Assembly: GCA_963826505.1 (NCBI GenBank)
Contig: CAWGXG010000005.1
Location: forward strand, 248,001-312,000
Origin: CAWGXG01 sp963826505
Lineage (GTDB): Bacteria > Chloroflexota > Anaerolineae > Aggregatilineales > Aggregatilineaceae
Length of the DNA stretch: 64,000 bases
Direction of reading: 5' to 3'
Made by a program: the position numbers and the translations under genes. A model generated the notes under the pieces. That model ran no database searches. It was not told the DNA's origin and saw only the letters and a list, made by a program, of their open reading frames with translations. Shown one piece after another: positions 8,615 through 18,190 of the stretch. Positions within the stretch are counted from its first letter, which is position 1; the number at the start of each line of letters is the position of its first letter.

Positions 8615-9688
8615 CTACCGCCGGTTTTCAATTTCATTTCCAACAATGACAACGGTAAACATTACAGTGTAGGCAATCAATTGCCCCAAGTAGTCAGAAA
8701 CGCCAAGGGAAATCTGCAGGAACCGTGTCCCGCTTATTAACGTAGCCAATAGGATAGCTACAGGGATAGTCAACAGCGGGTTTTTGTTAGCCAACCAGGC
8801 GATCACAATCGCCAGGTTACCGTACCCACTGCTGACCCCGTCCGCCAGCCTCCCTGTTACCGACACCGTCTGGATCGCCCCAGCCATACCGGCTAGAGCG
8901 CCTGCAATGGCCATCGAATATAGGATGATCCATTGAACCTTCATTCCGGCATACTTGGCAGCCGAGATATTGGCACCTACAGCACGAATCTCAAAACCCC
9001 ACGTCGTTCTTGTAAGCAGGATGTAAACCACAATTACGAGACATAAGGTGATCACCACGCCCAAATGTAATCGGGTGTTGTGCGAAATAATCGGCAGTTT
9101 GGCTTCATCAACAAAACGTGGGGTTCTTGGAAAACCGCTTCGCGCGTCACGAAGGGGATATGAGTAGACCCATTGGGCGAAAGACAGCGCGACCAAATTT
9201 AACATCAGGGTGGTAAAAGCCTCATTGCGATTAAGCCGGACTTTGATGACGGCGGCAATACCAACCCACGCGGCCCCAACAATCATGCTCGCCAACAGCA
9301 CCAGCGCGACTAAGAGACCGCTAGGAGAAATCTGTGTCAGTTTCAGGGCAACGACGCTGGCCGCCACTGCCCCCATGATATATTGCCCTTCACCCCCTAT
9401 GTTCCAGGAGACACGAAAGCTGACACAGTACCCTAGCGCAATCAGCACTAATGGCGTAGCGATAATCATCACCTCTACCCGATTGCGTTCCTTGCCCCAG
9501 GTTCCCTCAAGCAATCTGGAGACAAATTCAATCGGGCTGTATCCCAACACAACCAGAAGTAAAGCTCCCACCACAACGGTCAGAGTCGTTACCAGCCCAA
9601 AACGTCTTAGCTCGTTCAGCAATCGATGCGCGTACAAGATGCCGCTGCCTCTCTCAAGCATCAGGCACAATAAGGAGGAGGGCTCCAT
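8615..9688 (-). CDS. ABC transporter permease, NupP/YufP type
   Basis: 357 residues, membrane-embedded, with the SFRVSWNIGGEGQYIMGAVA motif and a later NEAFTTLMLNLVAL stretch that mark the first permease of BMP-family nucleoside transporters. It lies 9 bp after the substrate-binding protein gene and 3 bp before the second permease. It would form the heterodimeric membrane pore with that protein. No ATPase gene intervenes, which is unusual for this transporter class. Confidence 0.88.
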   Translation of the reverse strand: MEPSSLLCLMLERGSGILYAHRLLNELRRFGLVTTLTVVVGALLLVVLGYSPIEFVSRLLEGTWGKERNRVEVMIIATPLVLIALGYCVSFRVSWNIGGEGQYIMGAVAASVVALKLTQISPSGLLVALVLLASMIVGAAWVGIAAVIKVRLNRNEAFTTLMLNLVALSFAQWVYSYPLRDARSGFPRTPRFVDEAKLPIISHNTRLHLGVVITLCLVIVVYILLTRTTWGFEIRAVGANISAAKYAGMKVQWIILYSMAIAGALAGMAGAIQTVSVTGRLADGVSSGYGNLAIVIAWLANKNPLLTIPVAILLATLISGTRFLQISLGVSDYLGQLIAYTVMFTVVIVGNEIENRR

Positions 9689-9697
9689 TCTGTGCGA

Positions 9698-10819
9698 CTA
9701 CTGATCGCCGTATGCGGCTAGCTCCCAATCTGACAAATTCCAAACCTCTTCTTCTGTAAGGTGTGGAAACACCACGACGTCACCGGCAACGAGCTGCGTG
9801 GCCAACTCATCGGCAAACTCCACCGCAGACGCCGGCGCATCTTCTGACCAGGCCAGAGAGACCACGTCGGTTCCATCTCCAATGACAGGCCAAATACGCC
9901 CGTAGGGGAAGTCACCAGACAGTCCGCCACTGATCAGTTGTGAATAAACCCACTGCCAATGCCATACAGTGCTGACCGTGGCGCCGAAAGACGACTGGTC
10001 GCTGTCATAGCCCATAGACCACATACCCTTTTCAGCGAAAACAGTGATCGCGCTGGGGCTATCTTGATGGATCGCGCCGACATCGGCATTTTCTGGACAA
10101 GACTCAGCCGCCTGAACCTCCAATGAGGGATCGAACCATGTGCCGGTGAACAGCGCCGTAACGTCTGCCTCACCCTGATAATATTCATCGAAACCCCGGA
10201 CAAATCCGGCCAGATTGGCGGCCACCTGTCCGTTGTCTGAGAAGGCTCCGACGAAACACGCGACTCCCGTCTTACTCAACTGGGCCAGTGCCGCCCCAGC
10301 GATATACGTCGCCGAAAAACTCTGGCCGAAGTAGGATACGACATTCTCGGCCTGTCCGTCGTAACTGCAATGAATCGTCGCAAAGTAGGTGTCCGGATAG
10401 TCCTCGGCCAAAATATCGGCATCAGCACAGTAATTCTCCGCTGTGCCAATCACGAGGTTTGAGCCAAAATCGTTGATCAGTGTTTCGGCGCTTGCGAAGT
10501 ACGCATCAGGTGCAACGGCCTCAATGACGTAGACTTCAATGATTGTTGCCCCATCTTTCATCACGCGGTACGGCATCAACTGGTTAGGCAGATTTTCGAC
10601 CGCCTGCCATTCGCCATCAAGCTGCCCCTGGACTTCACCGAATTCAGCCAGTGCCAGACGCAGACCTTCGTCATGGGCAGTCGTCCAACCGCCGTCTGAA
10701 ACCGGCGAGATGTGGATAACGCCGATCACGAACGGGTCCGCCGCTTTTGCCTGCGGAGCGCTCGCGCCCGCCAACAACAAACTCACCAATACTAGTATCG
10801 AAACGAGTTTTCCAGACAT
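9698..10819 (-). CDS. BMP-family ABC transporter substrate-binding protein
   Basis: 373 residues. An N-terminal signal peptide (KLVSILVLVSLLLAG, then a QAKAAD cleavage region) lacks a lipobox Cys in this translation. The mature part shows BMP/PnrA-family features: VIGVIHISPVSDGGW, IGTAENYCADADILAEDYP, and a GAFSDNGQVAANLAGFVRGF segment. BMP proteins bind nucleosides or related ligands. AAGGAG lies 13-14 bp upstream of the ATG. It follows the DUF2877 gene by 124 bp in the same orientation, so it may have its own promoter within the operon. Confidence 0.88.
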   Translation of the reverse strand: MSGKLVSILVLVSLLLAGASAPQAKAADPFVIGVIHISPVSDGGWTTAHDEGLRLALAEFGEVQGQLDGEWQAVENLPNQLMPYRVMKDGATIIEVYVIEAVAPDAYFASAETLINDFGSNLVIGTAENYCADADILAEDYPDTYFATIHCSYDGQAENVVSYFGQSFSATYIAGAALAQLSKTGVACFVGAFSDNGQVAANLAGFVRGFDEYYQGEADVTALFTGTWFDPSLEVQAAESCPENADVGAIHQDSPSAITVFAEKGMWSMGYDSDQSSFGATVSTVWHWQWVYSQLISGGLSGDFPYGRIWPVIGDGTDVVSLAWSEDAPASAVEFADELATQLVAGDVVVFPHLTEEEVWNLSDWELAAYGDQ

Positions 10820-10943
10820 ATCTTATTTTGCTCCTTGAACCTCAATCCGTCGAAGGTCATACTTCATCTGCAGTTTTGCCCTCCTCCATACCGCTTTCTT
10901 CAACACAGCAGACGAATAGTCGTGTACTCGATTTATGACATTC

Positions 10944-11816
10944 TCACCGTTCGACGACAGCCAGGTATCCCGCCAGCGCATCCGCGCCGGAAGAATGACC
11001 TTGCTCCACAATCCGTAACGCCGCCTGGTAGCAGACCTGATCGGAGTCAGGCTCCAAGCAGGATAGAAAAAATCTATGCCAATGTTCGCTACAATTCCCG
11101 CTTACGGCGGCCTGCAGCCAGTTTGAAGAGAGAAATGTGGTACCTGACGAGACCAGATCGATGGTCTTCAACAGGAGTGAGGCAATTTCTGGCGATGGCA
11201 AATTCAATTGCGCTGCCAGGGCACACCCTACCAGCCAGTCATCACCTGATGGGGTTAATCCATTCCCCAGACCCACTAACTGTTTTGCGTAACCCATACA
11301 GTCAGATTGATTTAGGTTGATAACCGCTGCATACAGGTTGTTCCAGTGCCATCGTGCGAATTTTAAAAAATGGACGTCGAGACTTGATTTGGGCGCTGTC
11401 GGCAATTCAACCACAAGGTGCGCCCAACTGCCAGCCGGTGCATGTTGTTGCAACACGGCCCGTATGACCGGAATCCGCGCCCGCAACTGCACCTGGTTTG
11501 AACGCAGTTGTGACCAGGGCGGGCATGGATTCCATCGAACTGCTGAACAAAGACTGATAACGAGATCCCCAATGTGTAATGCATTGGGGATGATAGTCAC
11601 CGTACTGGCTAAAGAGACATGTTGTCTGAAATCACAGGCCGGCACCACCACATTAAACGGACCATTACCGATTTCTGGGGTAACCAGCGATATAATCTCG
11701 TTCCCTGCGCCCAGGTTGACAACGTGCTCGAAAACATGGTGTACTCGGATCTGGCTTGCTCGACGAAGCAATCCATCGACAGCCGGTGTTAGCGATTGCG
11801 CTGCAAGCTGCACCAT
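10944..11816 (-). CDS. DUF2877 protein, AllH/YlbF-like (oxamate carbamoyltransferase component family)
   Basis: 290 residues with the two DUF2877 hallmarks: GLGNGLTPSGDDWLVG (about residue 190) and a C-terminal GHSSGADALAGYL. In E. coli the DUF2877 protein YlbF works with FdrA and the DUF1116 protein YlbE in oxamate carbamoyltransferase activity of anaerobic allantoin breakdown. All three families are encoded in this operon, though separated by other genes. The gene starts 8 bp after the molybdenum subunit gene and was probably translated by coupling. No carbamate kinase is present, so the transferred group may not be carbamoyl. Confidence 0.85.
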   Translation of the reverse strand: MVQLAAQSLTPAVDGLLRRASQIRVHHVFEHVVNLGAGNEIISLVTPEIGNGPFNVVVPACDFRQHVSLASTVTIIPNALHIGDLVISLCSAVRWNPCPPWSQLRSNQVQLRARIPVIRAVLQQHAPAGSWAHLVVELPTAPKSSLDVHFLKFARWHWNNLYAAVINLNQSDCMGYAKQLVGLGNGLTPSGDDWLVGCALAAQLNLPSPEIASLLLKTIDLVSSGTTFLSSNWLQAAVSGNCSEHWHRFFLSCLEPDSDQVCYQAALRIVEQGHSSGADALAGYLAVVER

Positions 11817-11824
11817 AAACCAAT

Positions 11825-14167
11825 TTAGTCTGCTGCCTGATCAGCTAACGCCAGATACAGTTTTTCAGCGGTTATCGGCATGTCGAACACCCGCACACCT
11901 AACGCATTGGCTACTGCGTTGGCAATTGCCGGTGCGGTAGGTACCATCGAGTGCTCGCCGATGCCCCGTGCGCCCCATGGCCCATCATCTTGTGGTACTT
12001 CCACAATGATTGGGATGATCTCAAATGGAATATCCAGCGAAGTTGCGATGCGATAATCGACAAAACTGCGGTTGGCGAGCGCGCCATTTTTGAACCGCAT
12101 ACCTTCGAACAGCGCCGTACTCGCGCCCTGCACTGCGCCACCTTCGATCTGTGCTCGAACCTGTTCGGGATTAATCGCTTTCCCTACGTCAAACGCAGCG
12201 GCGATCCGCAGAATGGTAACCTGGCCGGTGATCGTGTCCACTTCCAGATCAACCGCCTGACACCCGGTCGTATAATGTACCACCGAGCGCGGTCCCTGCC
12301 CGGTTTCAGCATCGAGGCCGGTCACATAGGACGGCATAAAGTTCCCATGCCCAATGATCGGGCCGCCGCGCCACCCCTGATCGTCGGATTTGGGCAAGCC
12401 ATAAATCACCATTTTTTTGAGCGGCATGGATTCTTCGGAACGATACGAGATCACCATCCCATCCTGAATATCGAGATTTTCGATATCCTCATCCCAGTGT
12501 TCCGCCGCGAGTTCGAGCACCTGCCGCCGCGCATCTTGCGCCGCCGCGGCGACCGCATTGCCCATCGACCAGGTTAAGCGGCTGGCAACCGTTTGCCATT
12601 CATAGGGGTTGTACTGCGTATCAATCGGCCCCTGAACGCGAATCCATTCGTAGGGGACACCTAGCGCCGCCGCCGCCATTTGCGCAGCTACGGTAAACGC
12701 CCCCTGCCCGATTTCCTGGCCGCCGATACTCACCGTAACTGTGGCGTCCTCATTGAAACGCACCGAAGCCGACGACCCGGCGTTGGGTGGCATGGCGGGC
12801 GCTTTCCACATGATCGCCATCCCCTTGCCGCGCCGCTTGTGTGGAGCACTGGCCGGTTCCACCTTGCCCCAATTGATCGCTTCGGCAGCTTTTTCGATGC
12901 AGATCGGCAGGCCGACAGGATGCATTTTAGACCCGGTAGCAATAATCGAGCCTTCGCGGATGCAGTTCTTCAGGCGAAATTCGGCCTTATCCATGCCGAC
13001 CTTTTCCGCGAGCAGGTCGATGATCTGCTCAATGCCCCAATGGATTTCCGGCATTCCAAACCCTCGGAACGCGCCGCCGACGGGGTGATTGGTGTATACG
13101 CAGTAGGAATCGGCGTGGACGTGCGGGATTTCATACGGCCCGGTGGATGAATAACCTGATGCGCGCGTTATGTTCACGCCGTATTCGGTGTACGCCCCGG
13201 CATCCCAGAAGTATTCGGTCCTCATCGCCAGGATTTTGCCGTCATTAGTGGCGCCAATTTTGGTCTTAGCGATCAATCCCTGCCGCACGAACGTAGTAAA
13301 AAATTCCTCTTCGCGCGTAAGCCTCAGTTTCACCGCATAGCCGGGCACTTTGAGCGCCATCACTACCGCGAGTGCTTCCATCGTGACTCCGGCTTTGCAG
13401 CCAAACCCGCCGCCCACATACGGCGCGATCACGCGCACTTTGCTTTGCGAGAGGCCCAACGCTCCTGCGATCAAGTTACGCTGGGCAAACGGTGACTGGC
13501 TGCTCGTCCACAGCGTAATCTGCCCGCTCTGATCGGCTTTGGCTACCGCGACATGGGGTTCAATGGGCACATGCTGTACGTGGGGCACCTTGAATTCATG
13601 CTCGACAATCGCGTCACACTGCGCCCACGCGCCTTCAACATCGCCTTTGCGGATTTTGAAGTGATTGGAGATGTTCGTTCCCGCTTTGGGGAAAATGAAA
13701 TCTGGCACTTCGTACTCCGCCAGATCCGGATGTATCAAGGGGGCGTCGGGTTCCATTCCGCGGCGCGGATCGAGAACAGGTTCAAGCACCTCGTACTCCA
13801 CCTCGACCAACCGCGTCGCCGCCTCCGCGATCTCCTCACTGGTGGCGATTACGCCAGCCACCGGGTCGCCCACGTAGCGCACGCGCTCGCGGCAAAAAAT
13901 GTAGCGATCTTTCAGGTACAGGCCAATGAGATTCGGCGTATCATCACCCGTCACGACCGCTTTCACACCTGGGAGCGCCAAGGCTTTGCTGCCATCGATC
14001 CGTTTGATCAAGGCATGCGGGTGCGGGCTGCGCACGATACGCCCAAACAACAACCCAGGGCCAAACTGCAAATCATCTGCGAATATAGCTTCACCGGTTA
14101 CTTTTTCGTGCGCATCGATTCGTTTGACGCTAGTACCAACGGGTGATGAGGATTTCGTCGTCTGCAT
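11825..14167 (-). CDS. Xanthine-dehydrogenase-family molybdopterin-binding subunit
   Basis: 780 residues, the usual length for the large subunit of three-subunit molybdenum hydroxylases. Visible features: the N-terminal DAHEKVTGEAIFADD, VRYVGDPVAGV, molybdopterin motif GGGFGCKAG, AFRGFGMPE with the Mo-proximal Arg, GQEIGQGAF, and GARGIGEHSMVPTAPAI whose Glu is the catalytic base position. These enzymes hydroxylate N-heterocycles, aldehydes or CO. It is 4 bp downstream of the FeS subunit gene, after GGAGGG at a good distance from the ATG at 14167. The substrate is not fixed by sequence; the nucleobase-type transporter and ring-opening hydrolase nearby favour a heterocycle. Confidence 0.93.
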   Translation of the reverse strand: MQTTKSSSPVGTSVKRIDAHEKVTGEAIFADDLQFGPGLLFGRIVRSPHPHALIKRIDGSKALALPGVKAVVTGDDTPNLIGLYLKDRYIFCRERVRYVGDPVAGVIATSEEIAEAATRLVEVEYEVLEPVLDPRRGMEPDAPLIHPDLAEYEVPDFIFPKAGTNISNHFKIRKGDVEGAWAQCDAIVEHEFKVPHVQHVPIEPHVAVAKADQSGQITLWTSSQSPFAQRNLIAGALGLSQSKVRVIAPYVGGGFGCKAGVTMEALAVVMALKVPGYAVKLRLTREEEFFTTFVRQGLIAKTKIGATNDGKILAMRTEYFWDAGAYTEYGVNITRASGYSSTGPYEIPHVHADSYCVYTNHPVGGAFRGFGMPEIHWGIEQIIDLLAEKVGMDKAEFRLKNCIREGSIIATGSKMHPVGLPICIEKAAEAINWGKVEPASAPHKRRGKGMAIMWKAPAMPPNAGSSASVRFNEDATVTVSIGGQEIGQGAFTVAAQMAAAALGVPYEWIRVQGPIDTQYNPYEWQTVASRLTWSMGNAVAAAAQDARRQVLELAAEHWDEDIENLDIQDGMVISYRSEESMPLKKMVIYGLPKSDDQGWRGGPIIGHGNFMPSYVTGLDAETGQGPRSVVHYTTGCQAVDLEVDTITGQVTILRIAAAFDVGKAINPEQVRAQIEGGAVQGASTALFEGMRFKNGALANRSFVDYRIATSLDIPFEIIPIIVEVPQDDGPWGARGIGEHSMVPTAPAIANAVANALGVRVFDMPITAEKLYLALADQAAD

Positions 14168-14171
14168 GATG

Positions 14172-14633
14172 TTACCCTCCGGCGTCTTTGACTGCATCGA
14201 CAATCCGTTTGTAGCCGGTACACCGGCACAGATTACCGCGAAGCGCTTGTTTTATATCTTCTTCAGTGGGGGTAGGATTGCGGTTGAGCAGCGCGCGCGC
14301 CGAGATTAGGATTCCCGGCGTGCAAAAACCGCACTGCGTCCCAGTGTGATCGATGAGTTCCTGTTGCAGCGGCTCGAGTTGCCCATCGTGCGCCAACCCT
14401 TCGACAGTCACAATCTCTGCACCGTCGATTTCAACCGCTAACACCAGGCAGGCATTGACGGGTTCGCCATCCAGCAGCACGGTGCACGCGCCGCATTCGC
14501 CTGTCGCGCAGCCGTTTTTCGTCCCGGTCAGCCCTAGACCCTCACGCAGAAACGCGAGCAGGGTCGTATGCGATTCCACCAGCCCGACTTCCAATGTACC
14601 ATTGAGCGTAAATGTAATCTGATGAGCGCTCAT
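14172..14633 (-). CDS. Xanthine-dehydrogenase-family (2Fe-2S) subunit
   Basis: 153 residues with both [2Fe-2S] motifs: the plant-type NGCATGECGACTVLLDG near residue 45, and the C-terminal CGFCTPG plus NLCRCTGY pair. It passes electrons from the molybdenum centre to the FAD subunit. The ATG at 14633 overlaps the stop of the FAD subunit gene in an ATGA arrangement, indicating translational coupling. Length and motif order are normal. Confidence 0.95.
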   Translation of the reverse strand: MSAHQITFTLNGTLEVGLVESHTTLLAFLREGLGLTGTKNGCATGECGACTVLLDGEPVNACLVLAVEIDGAEIVTVEGLAHDGQLEPLQQELIDHTGTQCGFCTPGILISARALLNRNPTPTEEDIKQALRGNLCRCTGYKRIVDAVKDAGG

Positions 14634-15527
14634 GTGCCATACCTCTGCAGCTGCTGCCACACATCATCCAACGCTCGCCGCGTCAGATTGTGGGCCATCG
14701 CTTTACGATAACGGGCTGACCCGCGCAGATCGTCAATCGGTTTCGCGGCGTCTTGCGCGGCTGAGGCGGCTTCCGCGAGGCGATCAGCGTTGATCGGTTG
14801 GTCTGCCAGCAGTGCTTCGGCCGCAGGCACGCGGATCGTGGTCGGCGCGACTGACGCCAGCGCCAGCCGGAAACGATAACCCGACACGGCGCTGTCATCG
14901 GCATAGCCCATCACGGCGACGCCCACAATCGCGAGATCGCCGCCTGCGTTGCGCCCCAACTTGATATAGCGCCCCGCCCAATCATCCGGCGGCATCGGGA
15001 CATCGATCCGGGTCAGGAATTCGCCCGGTCGCAGCGCGTTTCGGCGTACACCGAGGAAGAATTCATTAACCGGGATCGTGCGCTCACCATCCGGCCCCCA
15101 GGCCACACACCGCGCCTCCAACACGAGCGCGGCAGGGGCAGTATCGGCGGCGGGCGAAGCATTGCAAAGATTCCCGCCCATGGTGGCGCGCGCGCGCAAT
15201 TGATAGGACGCGACGGTTTCAATCGCCTGGACGAGGAGCGGGTAATGCTCCGCGACACCAGGAAAGGCGGCCAGCGCGTTCATATTCGCCGCCGCGCCAA
15301 CGTGCAATCCCGTTGCGGGATCAAAGCGGATCGCCGTCATGCCGGGCAAGTGCTTTACATCGATCAGAATATCAGGGCTCAGCGCGCCATCGCGCATCTG
15401 CACGAAGATGTCCGTGCCGCCCATCAACAGCCGCGCACGATTCCCGTGTTCAAGCAGCAGCGCGGAGACTTCTCGCCGGATCGCGAGCGCGAACATAATC
15501 AAAACGCGGTAGGCCGGGACTGGGCAT
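14630..15527 (-). pseudogene. Xanthine-dehydrogenase-family FAD-binding subunit, interrupted by one frameshift
   Basis: The main frame gives about 290 residues with the FAD motif LLMGGTDIFVQM, VGAAANMNAL and YQLRARATMGGNLCNASPAAD (split here as the family's TMGGNLCNASP signature). Its apparent start at 15502 lacks the conserved N-terminus. That N-terminus (MPSPGLPRFDYVRARDPA) is encoded in another frame from the ATG at 15527; the two join if one extra A near 15473 is removed. The restored product of about 298 residues would be normal. It lies 23 bp after the cyclase gene and overlaps the FeS subunit. Either a recent frameshift or a consensus error; a TTG start at 15502 would give a truncated but perhaps partly functional protein. 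Confidence 0.8.
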
Positions 15528-15550
15528 CGCCAGAACGGCCGGAGAACTGG

Positions 15551-16399
15551 TCATTTCTGCGGGCGTTGGCATACGCAATCTCCAAACTTCGTCTTGTCGA
15601 ACGACTTCTTTTTCTCCACGAGGGCTTCGTAGCGGTCGTCATCGACAAACGCGACGATCCGCGCGATGCTGGATTCGCCGTCCACAAACCGCCAGGGGAA
15701 ACACCCGATCTCAACCCGCTCATTTAGCAGCAAATCAATATCGCCGCCCACGCATTCGGCGTGGATGATGCCGTGCGGGAACATTTCAATGTGCATGAGC
15801 TGGTATTTGTCATCGGTAAACACATCCGCCAGCCCTTAGCCGTATTTCGCCTGGAAATGCGCTTCGGCTTCTTTGGCCTGGCGCGGCATCCAGTTGCGGA
15901 TAATCGTGTTCATGGGATGATCGGCGCTGCCACAATCCACTGCCAGCCATTTGATCTTTTTCCGGATGCACCACTCCGCAAACTCGCGATCCGGGCCGGG
16001 ATGTTTCACCATATAGCGCACTTCGTCGGCTGTGGGTTGATCCCACCCGTAGCGGTGATAGCCGGTATGGATGATCAGAATATCGCCTTCCTTGACCTCA
16101 ACACGATCTTCGACCATCTGCGACGTATAAATATCGTAATCGCCCGCCGCATCCGATAGATCGACCACGACGCCAGGCCCGGCCAGAAATGCAAAGTCCA
16201 GGCTGGCGATGTCTTTACCGGGCGTGTGAAAGTGAATTTCCCCGTCAAGATGCGTCCCCAGGTGATTCGAATGCGTGACAAGCTGCCCGTTGGCCCCATT
16301 CGGCGCCAGGCGCTTGAAATACTTCACCTGCAACGGTTCATAGGTGGGCCAAGCTGGAGTACCAATCCCCAACGGAATCGTAAGGTCAATAATCTTCAT
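15551..16399 (-). pseudogene. Cyclase-family metal-dependent hydrolase interrupted by an in-frame TAA
   Basis: The first 187 codons encode a cyclase/kynurenine-formamidase-like protein: MKIIDLTIPLGIGTPAWP, then NHLGTHLDGEIHFH, the family's metal-binding HxGTHxDxxxH motif. Translation stops at a TAA at 15838-15836, but the same frame continues with the family's C-terminus: HIEMFPHGIIHAECVGGDID and GCFPWRFVDGESSIARIVAF. Without the TAA the protein would be about 282 residues, a normal length. The enzyme class hydrolyses cyclic amides or formamides, so a ring-opening step is plausible. One base change (for example CAA, GAA or AAA to TAA) explains the break. Read-through cannot be excluded but nothing supports it. 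Confidence 0.85.
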
Positions 16400-16467
16400 G
16401 GCAATTTTCCCTTTTGTAATCCTTTTTATCCGAGCATATCTGCGTTCGTCTGCGTCCTATTTTGCCC

Positions 16468-17874
16468 TTACCAGGTTTTAACAGCCTCGAACGCATCAAC
16501 AAAACACTGTTTTGGTGCACGCAGCACACCCGCCCCCACCATGCCAATGCCGGGGGTTTTATGCGCGATCCCCGTGTTCAGCTTAGGCAGGATACCGGTT
16601 TCCATGATCAGACGCACGTCCATGCCCACCGGCGTGCCGCGAAATTCCAGCGCAGGGATGCTGAAATGCTCGTGTTCCCCGAAGCATATTTCGTACATTT
16701 CGCGCGTGGTATTGATCGCGTCCTGCGCTGTCCCGCCGATGAAGCTCGCAATGGCCGGAGCCGCCGCCATGGCGAACCCGCCGAAACCCGCTGTTTCCGT
16801 GATCGTGCTGTCGCCAATGTCGGGATTCGCGTCATCTGCCGTGAAACCGGGTAGATACAACCCCTCGACGATGCCCGCAGGCGCAACAAACCACTGTTCG
16901 GGATCGCCCGCCAGCCGGATACCGAAATCCGTGCCGTTGCGCGCCATCACCGTGATGATCGTAGATCCGGGAATGCCTTCGGCGGGTTCGACCATGGCTT
17001 TACCGGCAGGCATAGAGAGATTCAGGAAAAAGTGATCGTTGCGATCAATGAACTCGATCACCTGTGCCAGCCGTTCCTGATCCGGACACGTGCGCGCCAT
17101 TGCCGGAGCCAATGCCCGCAGCAGCAGCGATGTGCCCGCCCGGTTGCGGTTGTGGCATTCGTCGCCCATGTGCAGCGCTTGCGCGATCATGCCGCGCAGG
17201 TCAATCGGTCCGGCGCGTTCGACAGCGGCGGCCAAGGTAGGATAAAGTGCATCCGCCATCCAATGCAGGCGCGCATAGACTTCATCACCAAACGCCCCAT
17301 AACGCAGCACTTTACCCAGACCCTCATTCAGCGTGCTGTACGCCCGGTTTCCAAATTCTAGATTCTCGATAATCCACACCGGCATTGATGCAGATACAAC
17401 GCCCGCCATCGGTCCTACCGCATGATGATGGTGACATGGATCGAACACGATTTCGCCGCGTTCGATCAGGGCAGCAGCATCTTCTGGTGTATCAACGATC
17501 CCCTCATAAACCAACGCACCCATCACCGCCCCGCGCGTAGGGCCGCACATGCGATCCCACGTAATCGGCGGGCCAGCGTGCAAGATCATGTTTTCGGTCA
17601 TACCGGGAATGACGTCGCGCGCCAAGGCCAGGCCAACAATCGCCGGGCGGCCAGCCATGATCCGGCGTAGCGCCTCGGTGTTCGCCTCATCAATCACCAC
17701 GCCGGACCGCGTCCGCATCAGCCGGGGCACGTTTGTTGGAGGAGGCTGCCAGTCCACATCAACCACCGCGACGTTCTGATCGCGCAGACTATCCGCAAAC
17801 GATGCCAGGCCAATATTGACTACGGACAACGCTTCGCCAAAAAAAACCTCAAGCGGGCCGGCAGATAAGGCCAT
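16468..17874 (-). CDS. DUF1116 protein, AllG/YlbE-like (oxamate carbamoyltransferase component family)
   Basis: 468 residues from the ATG at 17874 (GGAG 10 bp upstream; in-frame ATGs at 17889 and a start at 17898 also exist). DUF1116 features: DVDWQPPPTNVPRL near the start, CGPTRGAVMGALVYEG, FDPCHHHHAVGPMAG, ALHMGDECHNRN and ETAGFGGFAMAAAP. YlbE of E. coli, the DUF1116 member, is one of three proteins assigned to oxamate carbamoyltransferase. The start lies inside the end of the DUF35 gene (26-bp overlap), so the two are coupled. Most likely a subunit with the FdrA and DUF2877 proteins of the same operon. Confidence 0.88.
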   Translation of the reverse strand: MALSAGPLEVFFGEALSVVNIGLASFADSLRDQNVAVVDVDWQPPPTNVPRLMRTRSGVVIDEANTEALRRIMAGRPAIVGLALARDVIPGMTENMILHAGPPITWDRMCGPTRGAVMGALVYEGIVDTPEDAAALIERGEIVFDPCHHHHAVGPMAGVVSASMPVWIIENLEFGNRAYSTLNEGLGKVLRYGAFGDEVYARLHWMADALYPTLAAAVERAGPIDLRGMIAQALHMGDECHNRNRAGTSLLLRALAPAMARTCPDQERLAQVIEFIDRNDHFFLNLSMPAGKAMVEPAEGIPGSTIITVMARNGTDFGIRLAGDPEQWFVAPAGIVEGLYLPGFTADDANPDIGDSTITETAGFGGFAMAAAPAIASFIGGTAQDAINTTREMYEICFGEHEHFSIPALEFRGTPVGMDVRLIMETGILPKLNTGIAHKTPGIGMVGAGVLRAPKQCFVDAFEAVKTW

Positions 17875-18190
17875 ACACTTTTTCTCCATAGTAATCACGG
17901 ACGGGTTCCCAATGCACGCTGAGCTTCATGCCCAGCTTCGCCTCTTCCGTATCCGAGTCGATATCGATCAGCGACATTGCGCGCACTTTGTTAGTGAACT
18001 CAATCACCCCCAACACACGCCCGCGTTCATCAAATCCCCAGGGCAGCTGTTCGATGATCGTGTACGTAAGCAGTTTGGCTTTGTCCGAGGGCTCAAGTTC
18101 GTCGAATTCTCGTCCGCCACAGTTGATGCAGCGATAGTGATACGGATACATCACGTGCCCGCATTGTTTACACTTGTAAGCCGTGATCAT
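17849..18190 (-). CDS. DUF35 Zn-ribbon / OB-fold protein (thiolase partner)
   Basis: 113 residues: an N-terminal rubredoxin-like zinc ribbon (CKQCG then CINCGG) followed by an OB fold with TYTIIEQLPWGF and VIEFTNKVRAMSL. DUF35 proteins bind CoA/acyl-CoA thiolases, as in archaeal acetoacetyl-CoA thiolase and SCP-x-type complexes. The gene's start overlaps the stop of the thiolase-like gene (ATGA), the arrangement expected for partner proteins. Confidence 0.9.
   Translation of the reverse strand: MITAYKCKQCGHVMYPYHYRCINCGGREFDELEPSDKAKLLTYTIIEQLPWGFDERGRVLGVIEFTNKVRAMSLIDIDSDTEEAKLGMKLSVHWEPVRDYYGEKVYGLICRPA

Noticed and set aside
12680..13150. Plus-strand open frames opposite the molybdenum subunit
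   Set aside because: GC-driven antisense frames; low-complexity composition and no ribosome-binding site.
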